Shown: positions 9,351 to 20,160, counted from the first letter of the stretch. The stretch: DNA of 64,000 nucleotides from Clostridiaceae bacterium M8S5 (GCA_029227815.1 CP118523.1:3906001-3970000); one strand, 5' to 3'. Made by a program: numbers and translations. The notes: generated by a model from the sequence alone, not told the origin.

Positions 9351-10718
9351 CTAATACCCTCCAAAAACTATTTCAACTGCCTGTCTAATAGTTGATACTC
9401 CTATTACCTCAATATCTTTTATAGATTCTAATCCTTTGGTATTTGCTCCCGGAACAACGGCTCTTTTGAATCCTAGCTTACTTGCTTCCGACAATCTTTT
9501 TTCTATCATACTTACCGCTCTTATTTCTCCTGTTAAACCTACTTCACCTATTACCACTGTATCTGTCTTAATAGGTTTATCTCTAAAGCTAGATATAACA
9601 GCACATATTACGCCTAAATCTGTCGCCGTTTCTTTTATTTGTATCCCACCTGTTATATTAACATATATATCCATATTTTGCATCTGCATTCCTACTTTTT
9701 TTTCTAATACAGCCATTAGCAAAACCACTCTATTATAGTCTATGCCAGTAGCAACTCTTCTAGGCATACCAAATACCGTCTGACTAACTAACGCCTGTAA
9801 TTCAAGTAATACAGGCCTTGTACCTTCTATACAAGGCACTACTATTGTACCTGCTGCATCTACTGCTCTACCTTGAAGTAATATCTCTGAAGGATTTTTT
9901 ATCTCTGATAAGCCCGTACCTACCATTTCAAACATTCCTAGTTCATTTGTTGAGCCAAATCTATTTTTGACCGCTCTTAACATTCTATATGTATTATGTC
10001 TATCTCCTTCAAAATAAAGTACCGTATCAACCATATGTTCTAATACACGTGGACCTGCTATTGCACCTGACTTTGTAACATGTCCAACAATAAAAGTTGC
10101 TATATCTCCATGTTTTGATATTTTCATTAACTGGGCTGTAACTTCTCTAACTTGACTTACACTTCCAGGAGCAGATGATATATCTGGACTATATACTGTT
10201 TGGATTGAATCTATTATTATTATATTGGGTTTTAATTTATTTATTATGTTATCTACTATTGTAATATTATTTTCGGCAAGAATATATAGGTTCTGGGTAT
10301 TAATATTTAATCTATCAGCTCTTATTTTAATTTGTTTATCGGATTCTTCTCCTGTTACGTATAAAACCCTCTTATTATTTGAGGCTATATTATTTGCCAT
10401 TTGTAATAACAATGTTGATTTTCCAATACCAGGATCACCACCAACTAAGATTAGTGACCCTGATACTATTCCTCCGCCTAACACTCTATCTAATTCATCA
10501 ATATTGCTTGAGAGTCTATCTTCATCTTTTGTATCAATGTCAACCAATTGCTGTGGCTTTCTATTTCCATCTTTTACTCCTGTTTCGTATCCTCTATTTT
10601 TTTCTACTAGTTCTTCTACTATTGTATTCCATTCATTACAGGAAGGACATCGTCCCATCCACTTTGCTGTTACATAGCCACATTCTTGACATACAAATTT
10701 CCTTTTTATTTTCCCCAC
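9351..10718 (-). CDS. radA: DNA repair protein RadA
   Basis: RecA-like ATPase that drives branch migration in recombination repair, 455 aa. N-terminal zinc finger CQECGYVTAKWMGRCPSCNEW, Walker A GGDPGIGKST near residue 95, the RadA-specific KNRFGSTNE motif near 255, and a C-terminal Lon-protease-like domain (VGLTGEIRAVSMIEKRLSEA). It lies 25 bases after clpC in the same direction and next to disA. Confidence 0.97.
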   Translation of the reverse strand: MGKIKRKFVCQECGYVTAKWMGRCPSCNEWNTIVEELVEKNRGYETGVKDGNRKPQQLVDIDTKDEDRLSSNIDELDRVLGGGIVSGSLILVGGDPGIGKSTLLLQMANNIASNNKRVLYVTGEESDKQIKIRADRLNINTQNLYILAENNITIVDNIINKLKPNIIIIDSIQTVYSPDISSAPGSVSQVREVTAQLMKISKHGDIATFIVGHVTKSGAIAGPRVLEHMVDTVLYFEGDRHNTYRMLRAVKNRFGSTNELGMFEMVGTGLSEIKNPSEILLQGRAVDAAGTIVVPCIEGTRPVLLELQALVSQTVFGMPRRVATGIDYNRVVLLMAVLEKKVGMQMQNMDIYVNITGGIQIKETATDLGVICAVISSFRDKPIKTDTVVIGEVGLTGEIRAVSMIEKRLSEASKLGFKRAVVPGANTKGLESIKDIEVIGVSTIRQAVEIVFGGY

Positions 10719-10743
10719 TTTAATCTCTCCTAGATTTTTTATG

Positions 10744-13176
10744 TTATTTGGCTATAAATTTTAACTTTCCACCTTCATAGTCTATCATTATATCATCATT
10801 CTTTTCAATATCTCCCCTTAATATTTTTTCTGATAATTCATCTTCTATTAGCTTTCTGACTGATCTTTTTAATGGTCTTGCCCCGTATATCGGATTAAAT
10901 CCTTCTTTAGCTATATGTTTCATTGCTGAAGGAGTTACCTCAATTTTTAGACCTAGATCATGAAGTCTTTTTTGCAAATCTTTTATCATTAATTCGACTA
11001 TTTCACTTATATGATCTTCGTTCAATGAATGAAACACTATGACTTCATCTAAACGGTTTATAAACTCAGGCCTAAATGTTCTACGCAATTCTTCCATTAC
11101 ATTTTCCTTCATTTTTTCGTATTCGTTCTTCTGCGCTTCCTTTTCATCATCTCCTATGAATCCAAGTGTTTTTTGTTTTTTGATAGTACTAGCTCCAACG
11201 TTTGAAGTCATTATTATAACTGTATTTTTAAAATCTACTATTCTTCCTTTTGAATCTGTTAATCTACCATCATCCAATATCTGCAATAAAATATTAAATA
11301 CGTCTGGATGAGCTTTCTCTATTTCATCAAATAGTATAACACTATACGGTTTTCTTCTAACTTTTTCAGTCAATTGCCCTGCTTCATCATAACCAACATA
11401 ACCTGGTGGCGAGCCTACTAATTTAGAAACCGAATGCTTTTCCATATACTCTGACATATCTATTCTTATCATTGCATCATCATCACCAAACAAGCTCTCT
11501 GCTAGTGCTTTTGTTAGCTCTGTTTTTCCAACACCTGTAGGTCCTAAAAATATAAATGAACCTATTGGTTTTGTTGGATCTTTTAAACCAACTCTTGCTC
11601 TTCTTACTGCCCTAGCTACTTCTTCAACAGCTTGACTTTGACCTATAACCCTTAGATGTAATGTCTCTTCTAGGTTTAATAATCTCTCTGATTCTTCCTC
11701 AGTCAATTTGACAACTGGTATACCAGTCCAGCTAGACACTACATGTGCTATATCATCATATTCAACTATTAATGCTTTTGACTGTTTATTACTCTTCCAT
11801 TTAGATTTCTGTAAATCAATTTCACCTTTCATACTTTTTTCTTTATCTCTTAGCTCCGCTGCTTTTTCAAAGTTTTGGCACCTAACTGCTGCTTCTTTTT
11901 CTGAGAGCAATTCATTAAGTTTCTCTTCTAATTCTTTTAATTTTGGCGGTGTTGTTATTGATTTTATTTTTATTCTTGATGCAGCTTCATCTATTAGGTC
12001 TATTGCCTTATCTGGTAAAAATCTATCTGCTATATATCTATGCGATAACTCAGCAGCTGCTTTTATCGCTTCATCACTTATTTTCACTGTATGATGTGCC
12101 TCATATTTATCCCGTAGACCTTCTAATATCTTTATTGTGTCTTCAACGCTTGGTTCATTGACCATTATAGGCTGTAGTCTTCTTTCTAACGCCGAATCCT
12201 TTTCTATATACTTTCTATATTCATCTAACGTGGTAGCCCCTATTGCCTGAAGCTCTCCTCTTGCTAATGCAGGCTTTAATATGTTTGAAGCATCTATTGA
12301 GCCTTCTCCTCCTCCTGCTCCTATAATCATATGTATTTCGTCTATAAACAATATCACATCCTTAGCTTCTTTGATTTCCTGCATAGCTTTTTTTAGTCTT
12401 TCTTCAAACTCTCCTCTGTATTTAGTTCCGGCAATCATTGAAGGTAAGTCTAATGTAATTACTCTTTTGTTTAATAGTATTTCTGGAACTATTCCGTCTA
12501 CTATCTCTTGTGCCAACCCTTCTGCTATTGCTGTTTTTCCTACTCCTGGTTCTCCTATTAAGCAAGGGTTGTTCTTAGTCCTTCTACTTAAAACTTGTAT
12601 TATTCTCTCAATTTCTTTTGCTCTTCCTATAACAGGGTCAAGTTTTCCATCTTTTGCCAATTCATTTAAGTCGCTACCGTATTTATCTAGGGTTGGTGTT
12701 TTCTGTTTTGGGTTAGAATTTTTATTTATATTACTATAAGGATTATTTAGCATTTGCATTATTTCTTGTCTAACTTTATTTAGATCTATTTCAAGTGATT
12801 TTAATAATGCACCCGCTACTCCTTCTCCTTCTCTTATCAGTCCTAGTAGTAAATGCTCTGTGCCAACATAATTATGGCCTAGTGTTTTAGCCTCTATAAA
12901 GCTCATTTCAAAAACTTTTTTTACTCTAGGAGTAAATCCCAAAATGTCACTAGGTGCTTCTCCAAAACCAATCCTCTCTTTTACTTCTTGTCTTATTTTT
13001 TCTATGTCAACTCCTAGATTATCCAGAACTTTTGCCGCTAATCCTTCATTTTCTCTAAGTAATCCTAATAGTAAATGTTCTGTACCCACATAATTATGTC
13101 TCATTTCTTTTGCTTCATCCTGAGATAAAATTATAGCTTTTTGAGCTCTTTCTGTAAATCTACCAAACAATCCCAC
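10744..13176 (-). CDS. clpC: ATP-dependent Clp protease ATPase ClpC
   Basis: AAA+ unfoldase that feeds ClpP and, with McsB, degrades arginine-phosphorylated proteins; 810 aa, full length. Two N-terminal Clp-N repeats carry the paired [11 protein letters not shown] and [14 protein letters not shown]-1 has GEPGVGKTA (about 207), a UVR-type middle domain lies around 425-460 ([12 protein letters not shown]), and AAA-2 has GPTGVGKTE (about 545). It is last of mcsA-mcsB-clpC, 27 bases after mcsB. Confidence 0.97.
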   Translation of the reverse strand: MGLFGRFTERAQKAIILSQDEAKEMRHNYVGTEHLLLGLLRENEGLAAKVLDNLGVDIEKIRQEVKERIGFGEAPSDILGFTPRVKKVFEMSFIEAKTLGHNYVGTEHLLLGLIREGEGVAGALLKSLEIDLNKVRQEIMQMLNNPYSNINKNSNPKQKTPTLDKYGSDLNELAKDGKLDPVIGRAKEIERIIQVLSRRTKNNPCLIGEPGVGKTAIAEGLAQEIVDGIVPEILLNKRVITLDLPSMIAGTKYRGEFEERLKKAMQEIKEAKDVILFIDEIHMIIGAGGGEGSIDASNILKPALARGELQAIGATTLDEYRKYIEKDSALERRLQPIMVNEPSVEDTIKILEGLRDKYEAHHTVKISDEAIKAAAELSHRYIADRFLPDKAIDLIDEAASRIKIKSITTPPKLKELEEKLNELLSEKEAAVRCQNFEKAAELRDKEKSMKGEIDLQKSKWKSNKQSKALIVEYDDIAHVVSSWTGIPVVKLTEEESERLLNLEETLHLRVIGQSQAVEEVARAVRRARVGLKDPTKPIGSFIFLGPTGVGKTELTKALAESLFGDDDAMIRIDMSEYMEKHSVSKLVGSPPGYVGYDEAGQLTEKVRRKPYSVILFDEIEKAHPDVFNILLQILDDGRLTDSKGRIVDFKNTVIIMTSNVGASTIKKQKTLGFIGDDEKEAQKNEYEKMKENVMEELRRTFRPEFINRLDEVIVFHSLNEDHISEIVELMIKDLQKRLHDLGLKIEVTPSAMKHIAKEGFNPIYGARPLKRSVRKLIEDELSEKILRGDIEKNDDIMIDYEGGKLKFIAK

Positions 13177-13203
13177 GTTCTTTCCTCCTATTCTAAAACA
13201 TAT

Positions 13204-14229
13204 TTATGTATTAAGCTCTCTTCTCAGCAACTCTGCTCTTTTTATGCTTATTTCATGCTGGTTTAAATTTGAGTAATTGTTTTTTTGTATCATGGATGGT
13301 TGAACCCATATCATAAGCTTGTTTATTGTATAATAATCTAGGTCTTTTATTAAACCCATGGCACATCCCATCCTTATATCAGAGAGCAACTTCATTGCGT
13401 CATTAATTCCTACTATCCTTGCATTTTTTAATATTCCTAGTGCTCTAAATACCTTATCTTCTACTGCTATCCTTCCTTTACTTAGTATCATTTCTCTAGA
13501 TATTCTTTCCTTTGACAATATTTGCAATACAGTGTTTTTAATCATTCTAATGATTTCTTCTTCTGTCTCTCCTAATGTAATTTGGTTTGATATTTGAAAT
13601 ATATTTCCTAATATATCTGTACCTTCTCCATATAACCCTCTTATTGTCACTCCTATTTGAGAAACAGCCTGTAATATCTTGTTTATTTGTTTTGTCAGCA
13701 CTAAACACGGCAAATGCACCATTGCTGACACTCTAATTCCTGTTCCTACATTTGTTGGACATGATGTTAAATATCCCAAATTTTCATCGTATGCATAATC
13801 AAGCTTTCTTTCAAATATGTCATCTATTTCATTACATATTTTCCATGCCTCTAAAAGATTAAACCCCGGTAATATAACCTGTAATCTAATGTGATCCTCT
13901 TCGTTTATCATAACCACTTTCTTTTCATCTCTTGATATTGCAAATGCACTCCTAGCACTATTATCAACTAATCCTTTACTAATCAAGTGCTCTTCTACAT
14001 ATGCATTTTTTTGTATGTCTGACATACTCTTGAGCACGTGAAAACCATATCCATTTAGCAATCCTTTTTCTCCACCTATGATATCCTTTATTTTGTTTAT
14101 TATTTCAGTTGAAGTATCACCTTTAAGCCTATGCGGAAAATTGTAATCTTTTAGATTTCTAGCAAGCCTAATCCTACTACTTATTACTACATCTTTGTCA
14201 CTACCACTCCCTTTTAGCCATTTACTCAT
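13204..14229 (-). CDS. mcsB: Protein-arginine kinase McsB
   Basis: Phosphorylates arginine residues to mark proteins for ClpCP; 341 aa. It has the guanido-kinase signature CPTNVGTGIRVSAMVHLP with the catalytic Cys, and the ATP-binding SSRIRLARNL near the N-terminus. The start ATG at 14229 follows GAGGTG. It is 15 bases from mcsA. Confidence 0.96.
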   Translation of the reverse strand: MSKWLKGSGSDKDVVISSRIRLARNLKDYNFPHRLKGDTSTEIINKIKDIIGGEKGLLNGYGFHVLKSMSDIQKNAYVEEHLISKGLVDNSARSAFAISRDEKKVVMINEEDHIRLQVILPGFNLLEAWKICNEIDDIFERKLDYAYDENLGYLTSCPTNVGTGIRVSAMVHLPCLVLTKQINKILQAVSQIGVTIRGLYGEGTDILGNIFQISNQITLGETEEEIIRMIKNTVLQILSKERISREMILSKGRIAVEDKVFRALGILKNARIVGINDAMKLLSDIRMGCAMGLIKDLDYYTINKLMIWVQPSMIQKNNYSNLNQHEISIKRAELLRRELNT

Positions 14230-14244
14230 TGAAACACCTCTTTC

Positions 14245-14760
14245 TTATTTCTCTTGTAGCTTATTAGCTAATTCTTTTATTCTGTCTCTAAGTATAACTG
14301 CTTCTTCAAAGGCTTCTTTTTCAATTGCCTCTTGAAGTTCTTCTTTTAATTTCTTAATTTTTTTCTCTATCTTTATTTTATCACTAGATTTAGTGGGTAA
14401 TTTCCCTATATGTTTATCGTGTCCATGTAATCTTTTGTATAGTGAATGTAGTTTTTCACTAAAAACATTATAGCAATCTGGACACCCAAATCTACCAATT
14501 TCTCTAAATTGTTCATAACTCGTTCCACAATTATTACACAATAATATAGCATTATTTTTTTTTAACTTATCTTCTATTGTATTGTCTACTAAATTCGTCA
14601 AAAACTGATTAAACATAAATGGATCGTCACTAAAATGTGCTTCTAAGTATTTATTTTTCTTTGCACATTCTTCACACAGATGTAGCTCTATTTTTCGCCC
14701 ATTTATAATATTGGTAAGATGTATAGTCGCTACTTTTTCTTTACACTCGTTACACAACAT
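14245..14760 (-). CDS. mcsA: McsA, activator of the McsB arginine kinase
   Basis: Zinc-binding UVR-domain partner of McsB, 171 aa. Four CXXC pairs are visible: CNECKEK, CEECAKK, CNNCGTS and CPDCYNVF. The C-terminal UVR motif (EKEAFEEAVILRDRIKEL) is clear. I start at the ATG at 14758-14760, after GAGTGGGTG; the GTG four codons upstream lies inside that site. In Bacillus this operon begins with ctsR, which is missing here, and no CtsR heptad repeat is seen upstream. A TATAAT about 70 bases upstream (GGGTATAAT) may be the operon's -10. Confidence 0.94.
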   Translation of the reverse strand: MLCNECKEKVATIHLTNIINGRKIELHLCEECAKKNKYLEAHFSDDPFMFNQFLTNLVDNTIEDKLKKNNAILLCNNCGTSYEQFREIGRFGCPDCYNVFSEKLHSLYKRLHGHDKHIGKLPTKSSDKIKIEKKIKKLKEELQEAIEKEAFEEAVILRDRIKELANKLQEK

Positions 14761-14907
14761 TTTTACACCCACTCTCTATTATTAGCCTTAATTATTTATA
14801 GCAAATCAACAAAATATTTCAGATTTCAATATCTTATATATTATACCCACTCTTATGTAATTTTAATTATATAAATAACAAAGGAGAAGCCTTATACTTT
14901 CTCCAAT

Positions 14908-14944
14908 TAAAAAGGGGCACTCTTATCTTCGAGTTACCCCTTTG
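14908..14944 (-). terminator. Terminator of the EF-G-like gene
   Basis: On the minus strand AAAGGGGTAACTC pairs with GAGTGCCCCTTTTT around a short loop. It begins five bases after the EF-G-like stop codon and precedes mcsA. Confidence 0.85.
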
Positions 14945-14948
14945 TTGT

Positions 14949-17018
14949 TTATTCTTTTTCAGCTTTAGCTTCTTCAATTATCTTGTCACTTAACATCGCT
15001 GGAACTTCATCATATCTTTCAAACTCCATTGTAAAGCTTCCTCTTGCTTGTGTCATAGATTTTAAATCAATTGTATATTTAAACATCTCTGACATTGGAG
15101 CTTCAGCTGATACTAACTGTCTACCATTACTTAATTGTTCCATTCCTAGTATTCTACCTCTTCTCTTATTCATATCACCCATTATGTCGCCCATATAGTC
15201 ATCTGGAATGGTTATACTCACCTTCATTATTGGTTCTAGTAGTATAGGCTTTGCTTTTTCCATACCTTTTTTGAACGCTATACTAGCTGCCATTCTAAAT
15301 GCCATTTCGTTAGAGTCTACTGGATGATAAGAACCATCGTATAAAGTAGCTTTTATATTCACTACTGGATATCCAGCTAATGCACCTTTTTTAATACAAT
15401 CTTTCAGTCCCTTTTCTACTGCAGGAATATAGTTCTTTGGAACTGAGCCCCCAAATATTTTTTCTACAAACTCAAATTCCTCTTTTGATGGTTCGAATTT
15501 TATGTAAACATCACCATATTGTCCAGCACCACCAGATTGTTTTTTATGTTTACCTTGAACATCTGACTTACCCTTGATTGTTTCTCTATATGCAATCTTA
15601 GGATCTTGTAGTGTAATTGATACTCCAAAGATATCTTTTAATTTAGCTTTTATTACATCTATATGCTTGTTCCCTTGACCGCCCAATAATAATTCTTTAG
15701 TCTCTTTATCTCTGTTTGCTGTAAATGTCGAATCTTCATCTTGTAACTTATGAAGTGCAGGTCCCATCTTATCCTCATCTACCTTGCTTACAGGATAAGC
15801 AGCCATAAAGAGTGTAGGCTTAGGGAATTTTATACTATCATATCTTATAGGTGCATCTTTCGCGCAAAGTGTATCTCCTGTACTTGTGTTGTTAAGTTTT
15901 GCTACAGCTCCTATGTCCCCAGCTGATATTTTTGCCATCTCTAGCTGTTCTTTACCTCTCATTGCAAATACGGTTCCCATTTTTTCTTTTTCATCTTTAT
16001 TTGAATTTAATACTTCATCGTCTTTTTTAACTTCTCCTGATTTAACTTTAAACAATGAAATTTGACCTACATATGGGTCTGCTATTGTTTTAAATACAAA
16101 TGCTGAAAAAGGTTGTTTTGGATCTATATTTCTTTCTTCCTCTTCTTCTGTATCAGGATTAACTCCAATACATTTTCCTTCGTCAAGCGGTGATGGCATA
16201 TATTCAAATATAAGATTTAAAAGCTCATTCATACCTATTCCTTTATCACATGATCCACATAATATCGGAACTAGCTTTCCACCTAGAACTCCTTCTCTGA
16301 GGCCTTTATGTATCTCCTCTAATGTGAATTCCTCTCCTTCAAAATATTTCTCTAGAAGCTCATCATTGCTTTCAGCCACTGATTCTATTAGCATCTCTCT
16401 AAAAGGGCCTATTTGATCCATCATATTCTCAGGCACATCTTCTAAAGTTGATGTTTTGCCATTAAATATTTTTGCTTTCATATCTGCTATATTAACTAAT
16501 CCTTTGAAGTCATTTGCTGAGCCCACTGGCATTTGGAATGGTACTACTGATTTGCCGAATTTATCTCTTAGCTCATTGATAAGTTTGTCAATGTTTACGT
16601 TGTCCTTATCCATCTTATTGATGAATAGTATAGTTGGTAAGTTTCTATCTCTTGTGTATTTCCATGATTTTTCTGTACCTACTTCAATACCTGCTGAAGC
16701 ATCAACTACTATAACAGCACCCATCACTACTTTTAAGGCACTATAAACTTCTCCCACAAAATCAAAATATCCTGGTGTATCCAAAACATTGAATTTGTGG
16801 TCTTCCCATTCTATAGGTATCAAGGATGTACTAATTGAAACCTGTCTATTTTTTTCTTGTTTAGTATAATCAGAAATAGTGGTTCCTTCCTCTACTTTTC
16901 CCATTCGCTTAAGCTTACCTATGGAAAATAACAATGCTTCTGTTAGTGTTGTTTTTCCGCTTCCTCCGTGTCCTAATAAAGCAACATTTCTTATTTTGTC
17001 AGCACCATAATTCTTCAT
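14949..17018 (-). CDS. Elongation factor G-like GTPase (EF-G2 type)
   Basis: Translational GTPase of 689 aa with all five EF-G domains. G1 is GHGGSGKTT, G3 DTPGYFDF, G4 NKMD. The switch region DYTKQEKNRQVSIS departs from the ERGITI of canonical EF-G, which puts it in the EF-G-like/FusA2 group rather than the main elongation factor. I chose the ATG at 17016-17018, just after GAGGGGG; an ATG eight codons upstream would swallow that site. It stands alone between terminators. A role in recycling or a specialised translocation is inferred from the subfamily only. The 571-base gap after it (17019-17589) shows no gene. Confidence 0.9.
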   Translation of the reverse strand: MKNYGADKIRNVALLGHGGSGKTTLTEALLFSIGKLKRMGKVEEGTTISDYTKQEKNRQVSISTSLIPIEWEDHKFNVLDTPGYFDFVGEVYSALKVVMGAVIVVDASAGIEVGTEKSWKYTRDRNLPTILFINKMDKDNVNIDKLINELRDKFGKSVVPFQMPVGSANDFKGLVNIADMKAKIFNGKTSTLEDVPENMMDQIGPFREMLIESVAESNDELLEKYFEGEEFTLEEIHKGLREGVLGGKLVPILCGSCDKGIGMNELLNLIFEYMPSPLDEGKCIGVNPDTEEEEERNIDPKQPFSAFVFKTIADPYVGQISLFKVKSGEVKKDDEVLNSNKDEKEKMGTVFAMRGKEQLEMAKISAGDIGAVAKLNNTSTGDTLCAKDAPIRYDSIKFPKPTLFMAAYPVSKVDEDKMGPALHKLQDEDSTFTANRDKETKELLLGGQGNKHIDVIKAKLKDIFGVSITLQDPKIAYRETIKGKSDVQGKHKKQSGGAGQYGDVYIKFEPSKEEFEFVEKIFGGSVPKNYIPAVEKGLKDCIKKGALAGYPVVNIKATLYDGSYHPVDSNEMAFRMAASIAFKKGMEKAKPILLEPIMKVSITIPDDYMGDIMGDMNKRRGRILGMEQLSNGRQLVSAEAPMSEMFKYTIDLKSMTQARGSFTMEFERYDEVPAMLSDKIIEEAKAEKE

Positions 17019-17589
17019 TAATAATTCCCCCTCAATATGCATTATCCCCGATAATCCATATCTCCAATAATATATTGTATAATTGTCAATCAGAAACTTT
17101 TTGTAATTTGTATATTTTCCTAATCCAAAAACACTCTATAGTATCTTGTTTCAATGAATAATCCGGGATTATAAGTTGGTACATCCTTTTCATGTTTTAA
17201 CGCTTTAGAACAAAAATTAATATTGAATTTAGATATGGAAATTAAAACTTATCCCCAAATTATAAGCTTAATTTCCTAAACTAAAATATGTTGATTTTTT
17301 TATTTGATTACTAATATAATTCTATAATAATAAGCAAATTCCTTTTTTTATTCGTCTCTTTTTATTCTTTTTATATTCCATATTATCTATTTTTTGTTTA
17401 TTTTTAATAAAAAGCCACAAATTTCTATGTTATTTTTTGGGGAACTGAAAACTTTATATTTTGCTAATTATTAAATTTTCTTCATGTTAATTTTTACTAT
17501 CAATCTAATGATTTTATGTTACAATATTAGTAGTTGAGTTTTATTTTATATGGTTTGTTACATTTAATATATTAAAGGAGGTTCTTAAA

Positions 17590-18693
17590 ATGCCTGTATC
17601 TTTCAGAAAAGAAATAAAAGATTTGGTTGCTTATAAACCAGGAAAACCTATAGAGGATGTAAAAAGAGAGTATGGATTATCTGATGTAATCAAATTAGCT
17701 TCTAACGAAAACCCTCTAGGTGCTTCTCCTAAAGTAAAGGAAGCTATGTTAAAAGTAATGGAGGAATTTTCTTTATATCCTGATGGTAACTGTACTGAAC
17801 TAAAAGAAGCTATTAGTAAAAAATATAATGTTAAGCCTTCCGAAGTTTTACCTAGTGCAGGGTCAGATGAAATGGTTGATATGATAGCTAAAACTTTTAT
17901 TAATCATGGTGATGAAATAATAATGGCAGATATAACTTTCCCAAGATACATGGATACTGCTAGAATAATGGGTGGTACTCCTGTACTCGTTCCTTTAAAA
18001 AACTGGACATATGACCTTGAAGGTATGTTAGCTAAAATAACTGATAAGACAAAGATAATTTGGCTTTGCAATCCTAACAACCCTACTGGTACTATGTTTA
18101 GTGAGAAAGCTTTATTAGATTTTTTAAAGCAAGTTCCTGAGAATATTTTAGTAATATATGACGAAGCATACAATGAATTTGTTACTAGGGATGATTACCC
18201 TAAAGATAGTGTTCAATTATTAAAAGACTATCCTAATGTACTTATACTTAAGACTTTTTCAAAAATGTATGGTCTTGCATCTTTAAGGGTGGGATATACT
18301 ATAGCTAGCGAAGAAATTATATCTAATATAAATAAGGTAAGATGCCCATTTGATGTAAATAGATTTGCACAAGCTGCTGCTATTGCTGCTTTGGAAGATC
18401 AAGATTTTGTTAAGAAATGTTATGATCTTAATAAGCGTGGTAAGGAGTATTTATATAGCGAATTCGAAAAGCTAGGCTATGAATACATACCATCTGAGAC
18501 TAATCATATCATGGCTAATGTAGAAAAAAACTCTGGCGAAGTTTTCCTAGAGCTACAAAAGCGTGGTGTTATAATCAGACCTATGATGTCTACATGGATA
18601 AGAGTTTCTATTGGAACTATGCCACAAAATGAGACGTTTATTGAGAAGCTGAAAGAAGTTTTAGCTCCCTTAGGCGGTTGTGAAAATAAATAG
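17590..18693 (+). CDS. hisC: Histidinol-phosphate aminotransferase (HisC-like)
   Basis: PLP-dependent class I/II aminotransferase that makes histidinol phosphate in histidine synthesis, 367 aa. Seen: LASNENPLGASPKV at the N-terminus, NPNNPTGT, YDEAYNEF and the PLP-lysine region LKTFSKMYGLASLRVGY. RBS AAAGGAGG lies eight bases before the ATG. It is not with other his genes, and some such stand-alone proteins act on aromatic amino acids, so the substrate is not certain. It faces the T-box-controlled binding-protein gene across one shared terminator. Confidence 0.9.
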   Translation: MPVSFRKEIKDLVAYKPGKPIEDVKREYGLSDVIKLASNENPLGASPKVKEAMLKVMEEFSLYPDGNCTELKEAISKKYNVKPSEVLPSAGSDEMVDMIAKTFINHGDEIIMADITFPRYMDTARIMGGTPVLVPLKNWTYDLEGMLAKITDKTKIIWLCNPNNPTGTMFSEKALLDFLKQVPENILVIYDEAYNEFVTRDDYPKDSVQLLKDYPNVLILKTFSKMYGLASLRVGYTIASEEIISNINKVRCPFDVNRFAQAAAIAALEDQDFVKKCYDLNKRGKEYLYSEFEKLGYEYIPSETNHIMANVEKNSGEVFLELQKRGVIIRPMMSTWIRVSIGTMPQNETFIEKLKEVLAPLGGCENK

Positions 18694-18709
18694 GATTATA
18701 TATATTTGA

Positions 18710-18758
18710 TTAAAAAACAACCTATTTCGTTGCAATAATATTATAGGTTGTTTTTTAT
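18710..18758. terminator. Bidirectional terminator between hisC and the binding-protein gene
   Basis: AAAAAACAACCTAT and ATAGGTTGTTTTTT form a stem with runs of A and T on both sides, so it serves both convergent genes. Confidence 0.88.
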
Positions 18759-18768
18759 ATGAAATTAT

Positions 18769-19563
18769 TTACTTTTCATCAGCTATTTTAGTATACTTCA
18801 CTACAAATTCATTTATCTTATCATCCTCTTTTAGCTTCTCTAATGTATCGTTTATCACTTTTAATAACTCTTTATTCCCTTTATTTATAGCTATGGCCGA
18901 CCCATTATTATCTGTTTTTACTTCAACCTCTGCTATACATAAATTAGGATTCTTTTTTACATATGATTTTGCTACCGGTTCTCCAACTATTACTGCATCT
19001 ACTTTACCATTTAATAATTCCATAACTACATTAGATAGCTTCCCTAAAGATTTTATATTTTCCTTATCTGTAATTTTAAATGCTATTTCTTCTTGAATGC
19101 TTCCTTTCTGAACGCATATAGTTCTGTTTTTTACATCTTCTATTGTCTTAATATTATCTATATCTTTATTATTTATTATCAAACATTGTTTAGACGTATA
19201 GTATATTTTAGAAAAATCTACATTTTTCTTTCTCTCATCTGTTGGCGTCATTCCAGCAACTATGATATCTATTTTATCTGCTTTCATAGCTCCTAGTAAC
19301 CCTCCGAAATCCATATCCTTTATTTCAAGTTTGACTCCTAATTCATCTGCTATTGCTTTAGCTATCTCAATATCAAATCCTATTATCTCATCTTTACCAT
19401 TTATTTCTTTATGGAATTCATAAGGTGGAAACGAAGCACTTGTTCCTAATACTAGCTTCCCTTTTTCTTTTATTTCATCAATTTTCGATATTTCTTTTTT
19501 ATTACATCCAATAGCACCAATTGCAATCATTATTATTATAAGTAAAATTGTTAACTTTTTCAT
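18769..19563 (-). CDS. Amino-acid ABC transporter substrate-binding lipoprotein
   Basis: Extracellular lipoprotein of the polar amino-acid binding family (SBP_bac_3), 264 aa. The signal peptide has the lipobox AIGAIGC with Cys20. The family pattern is clear: GKLVLGTSASFPPYEF, GFDIEIAKAIADELGV, AMKADKIDIIVAGMTPTDERKK and the C-terminal INDTLEKLKEDDKINEFV. The start ATG follows AGGAGTG. No permease or ATPase gene is next to it, so it is an orphan that must use a transporter elsewhere. Expression is under a T-box, which makes an amino-acid substrate very likely; histidine is my best guess (see the leader). Confidence 0.92.
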   Translation of the reverse strand: MKKLTILLIIIMIAIGAIGCNKKEISKIDEIKEKGKLVLGTSASFPPYEFHKEINGKDEIIGFDIEIAKAIADELGVKLEIKDMDFGGLLGAMKADKIDIIVAGMTPTDERKKNVDFSKIYYTSKQCLIINNKDIDNIKTIEDVKNRTICVQKGSIQEEIAFKITDKENIKSLGKLSNVVMELLNGKVDAVIVGEPVAKSYVKKNPNLCIAEVEVKTDNNGSAIAINKGNKELLKVINDTLEKLKEDDKINEFVVKYTKIADEK

Positions 19564-19632
19564 AAGTATTCACTCCTATTTGTTTTCTATTTTACAGATT
19601 ATTAATTTTACCTCCTTTCAGTTTTGTTGTAT

Positions 19633-19865
19633 AAAAAAAGCGCCTCTATCATAAGAGACGCTTTTACACGCGTTACCACTCTTGTTAAAGTCATACTGAC
19701 TTTCACTCATTTTTTTAACGATATCAACCGTATTTCCCTACTCACCTGAGCTTTGAGGAAATATCTTCATAGACTCTCTTCGCTATAATTATGATACTAG
19801 ACTTACACCATGCTCTAGCTCGCTACAACAATCAATATAACTACTCTTCTAATCACTAGATTTTT
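19633..19865 (-). promoter_or_regulatory. T-box leader of the binding-protein gene
   Basis: Minus-strand T-box core AGAGTGGTAACGCGTG at 19665-19681, then terminator AAAGCGTCTCTTATG / GAGGCGCTTTTTT (19633-19665). Upstream are the AGTA bulge (GAAGAGTAGTT), the distal GGTGTAAG element and a specifier loop reading AGTATCATAATTATA. Aligned by eye with the proS leader, CAT (19791-19793, His) falls at the specifier position; ATC or ATA (Ile) cannot be excluded. Confidence 0.9.
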
Positions 19866-20085
19866 GAATATTAAATTATTATAATAATAATTTCAGACAG
19901 CAGACAAAAACCTAACTTCTTCGTTATTGCTAAAATTTCCGTTGCTCACTTATCTCTAAATAAGCTCCGCTACTCAATTTTAGCACGCCTTGAATTTATG
20001 CTTTTACTACAATCTGCAGATAGATGACTTCGTCATCGTCATCTACCTAAGATTATTATTTATTATAATAATCTATCCTCTAGTA
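19866..20085. repeat. AT-rich foldback region upstream of the T-box
   Basis: Outer arms are ATTATTATAATAATAA-like on both sides. Inside, TGCTAAAATT pairs with AATTTTAGCA, and GATGAC with GTCATC. It does not share the GAGCGTAC core of the other foldback family. The whole 19564-20160 gap is T-box plus this element; no gene is seen. Confidence 0.45.
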
Positions 20086-20160
20086 GTCAATATAATTGCT
20101 TTATTTTTGTATTTTTTACAAATGAATATGAATATTTATAACAACTCATTTGCATGAGAA

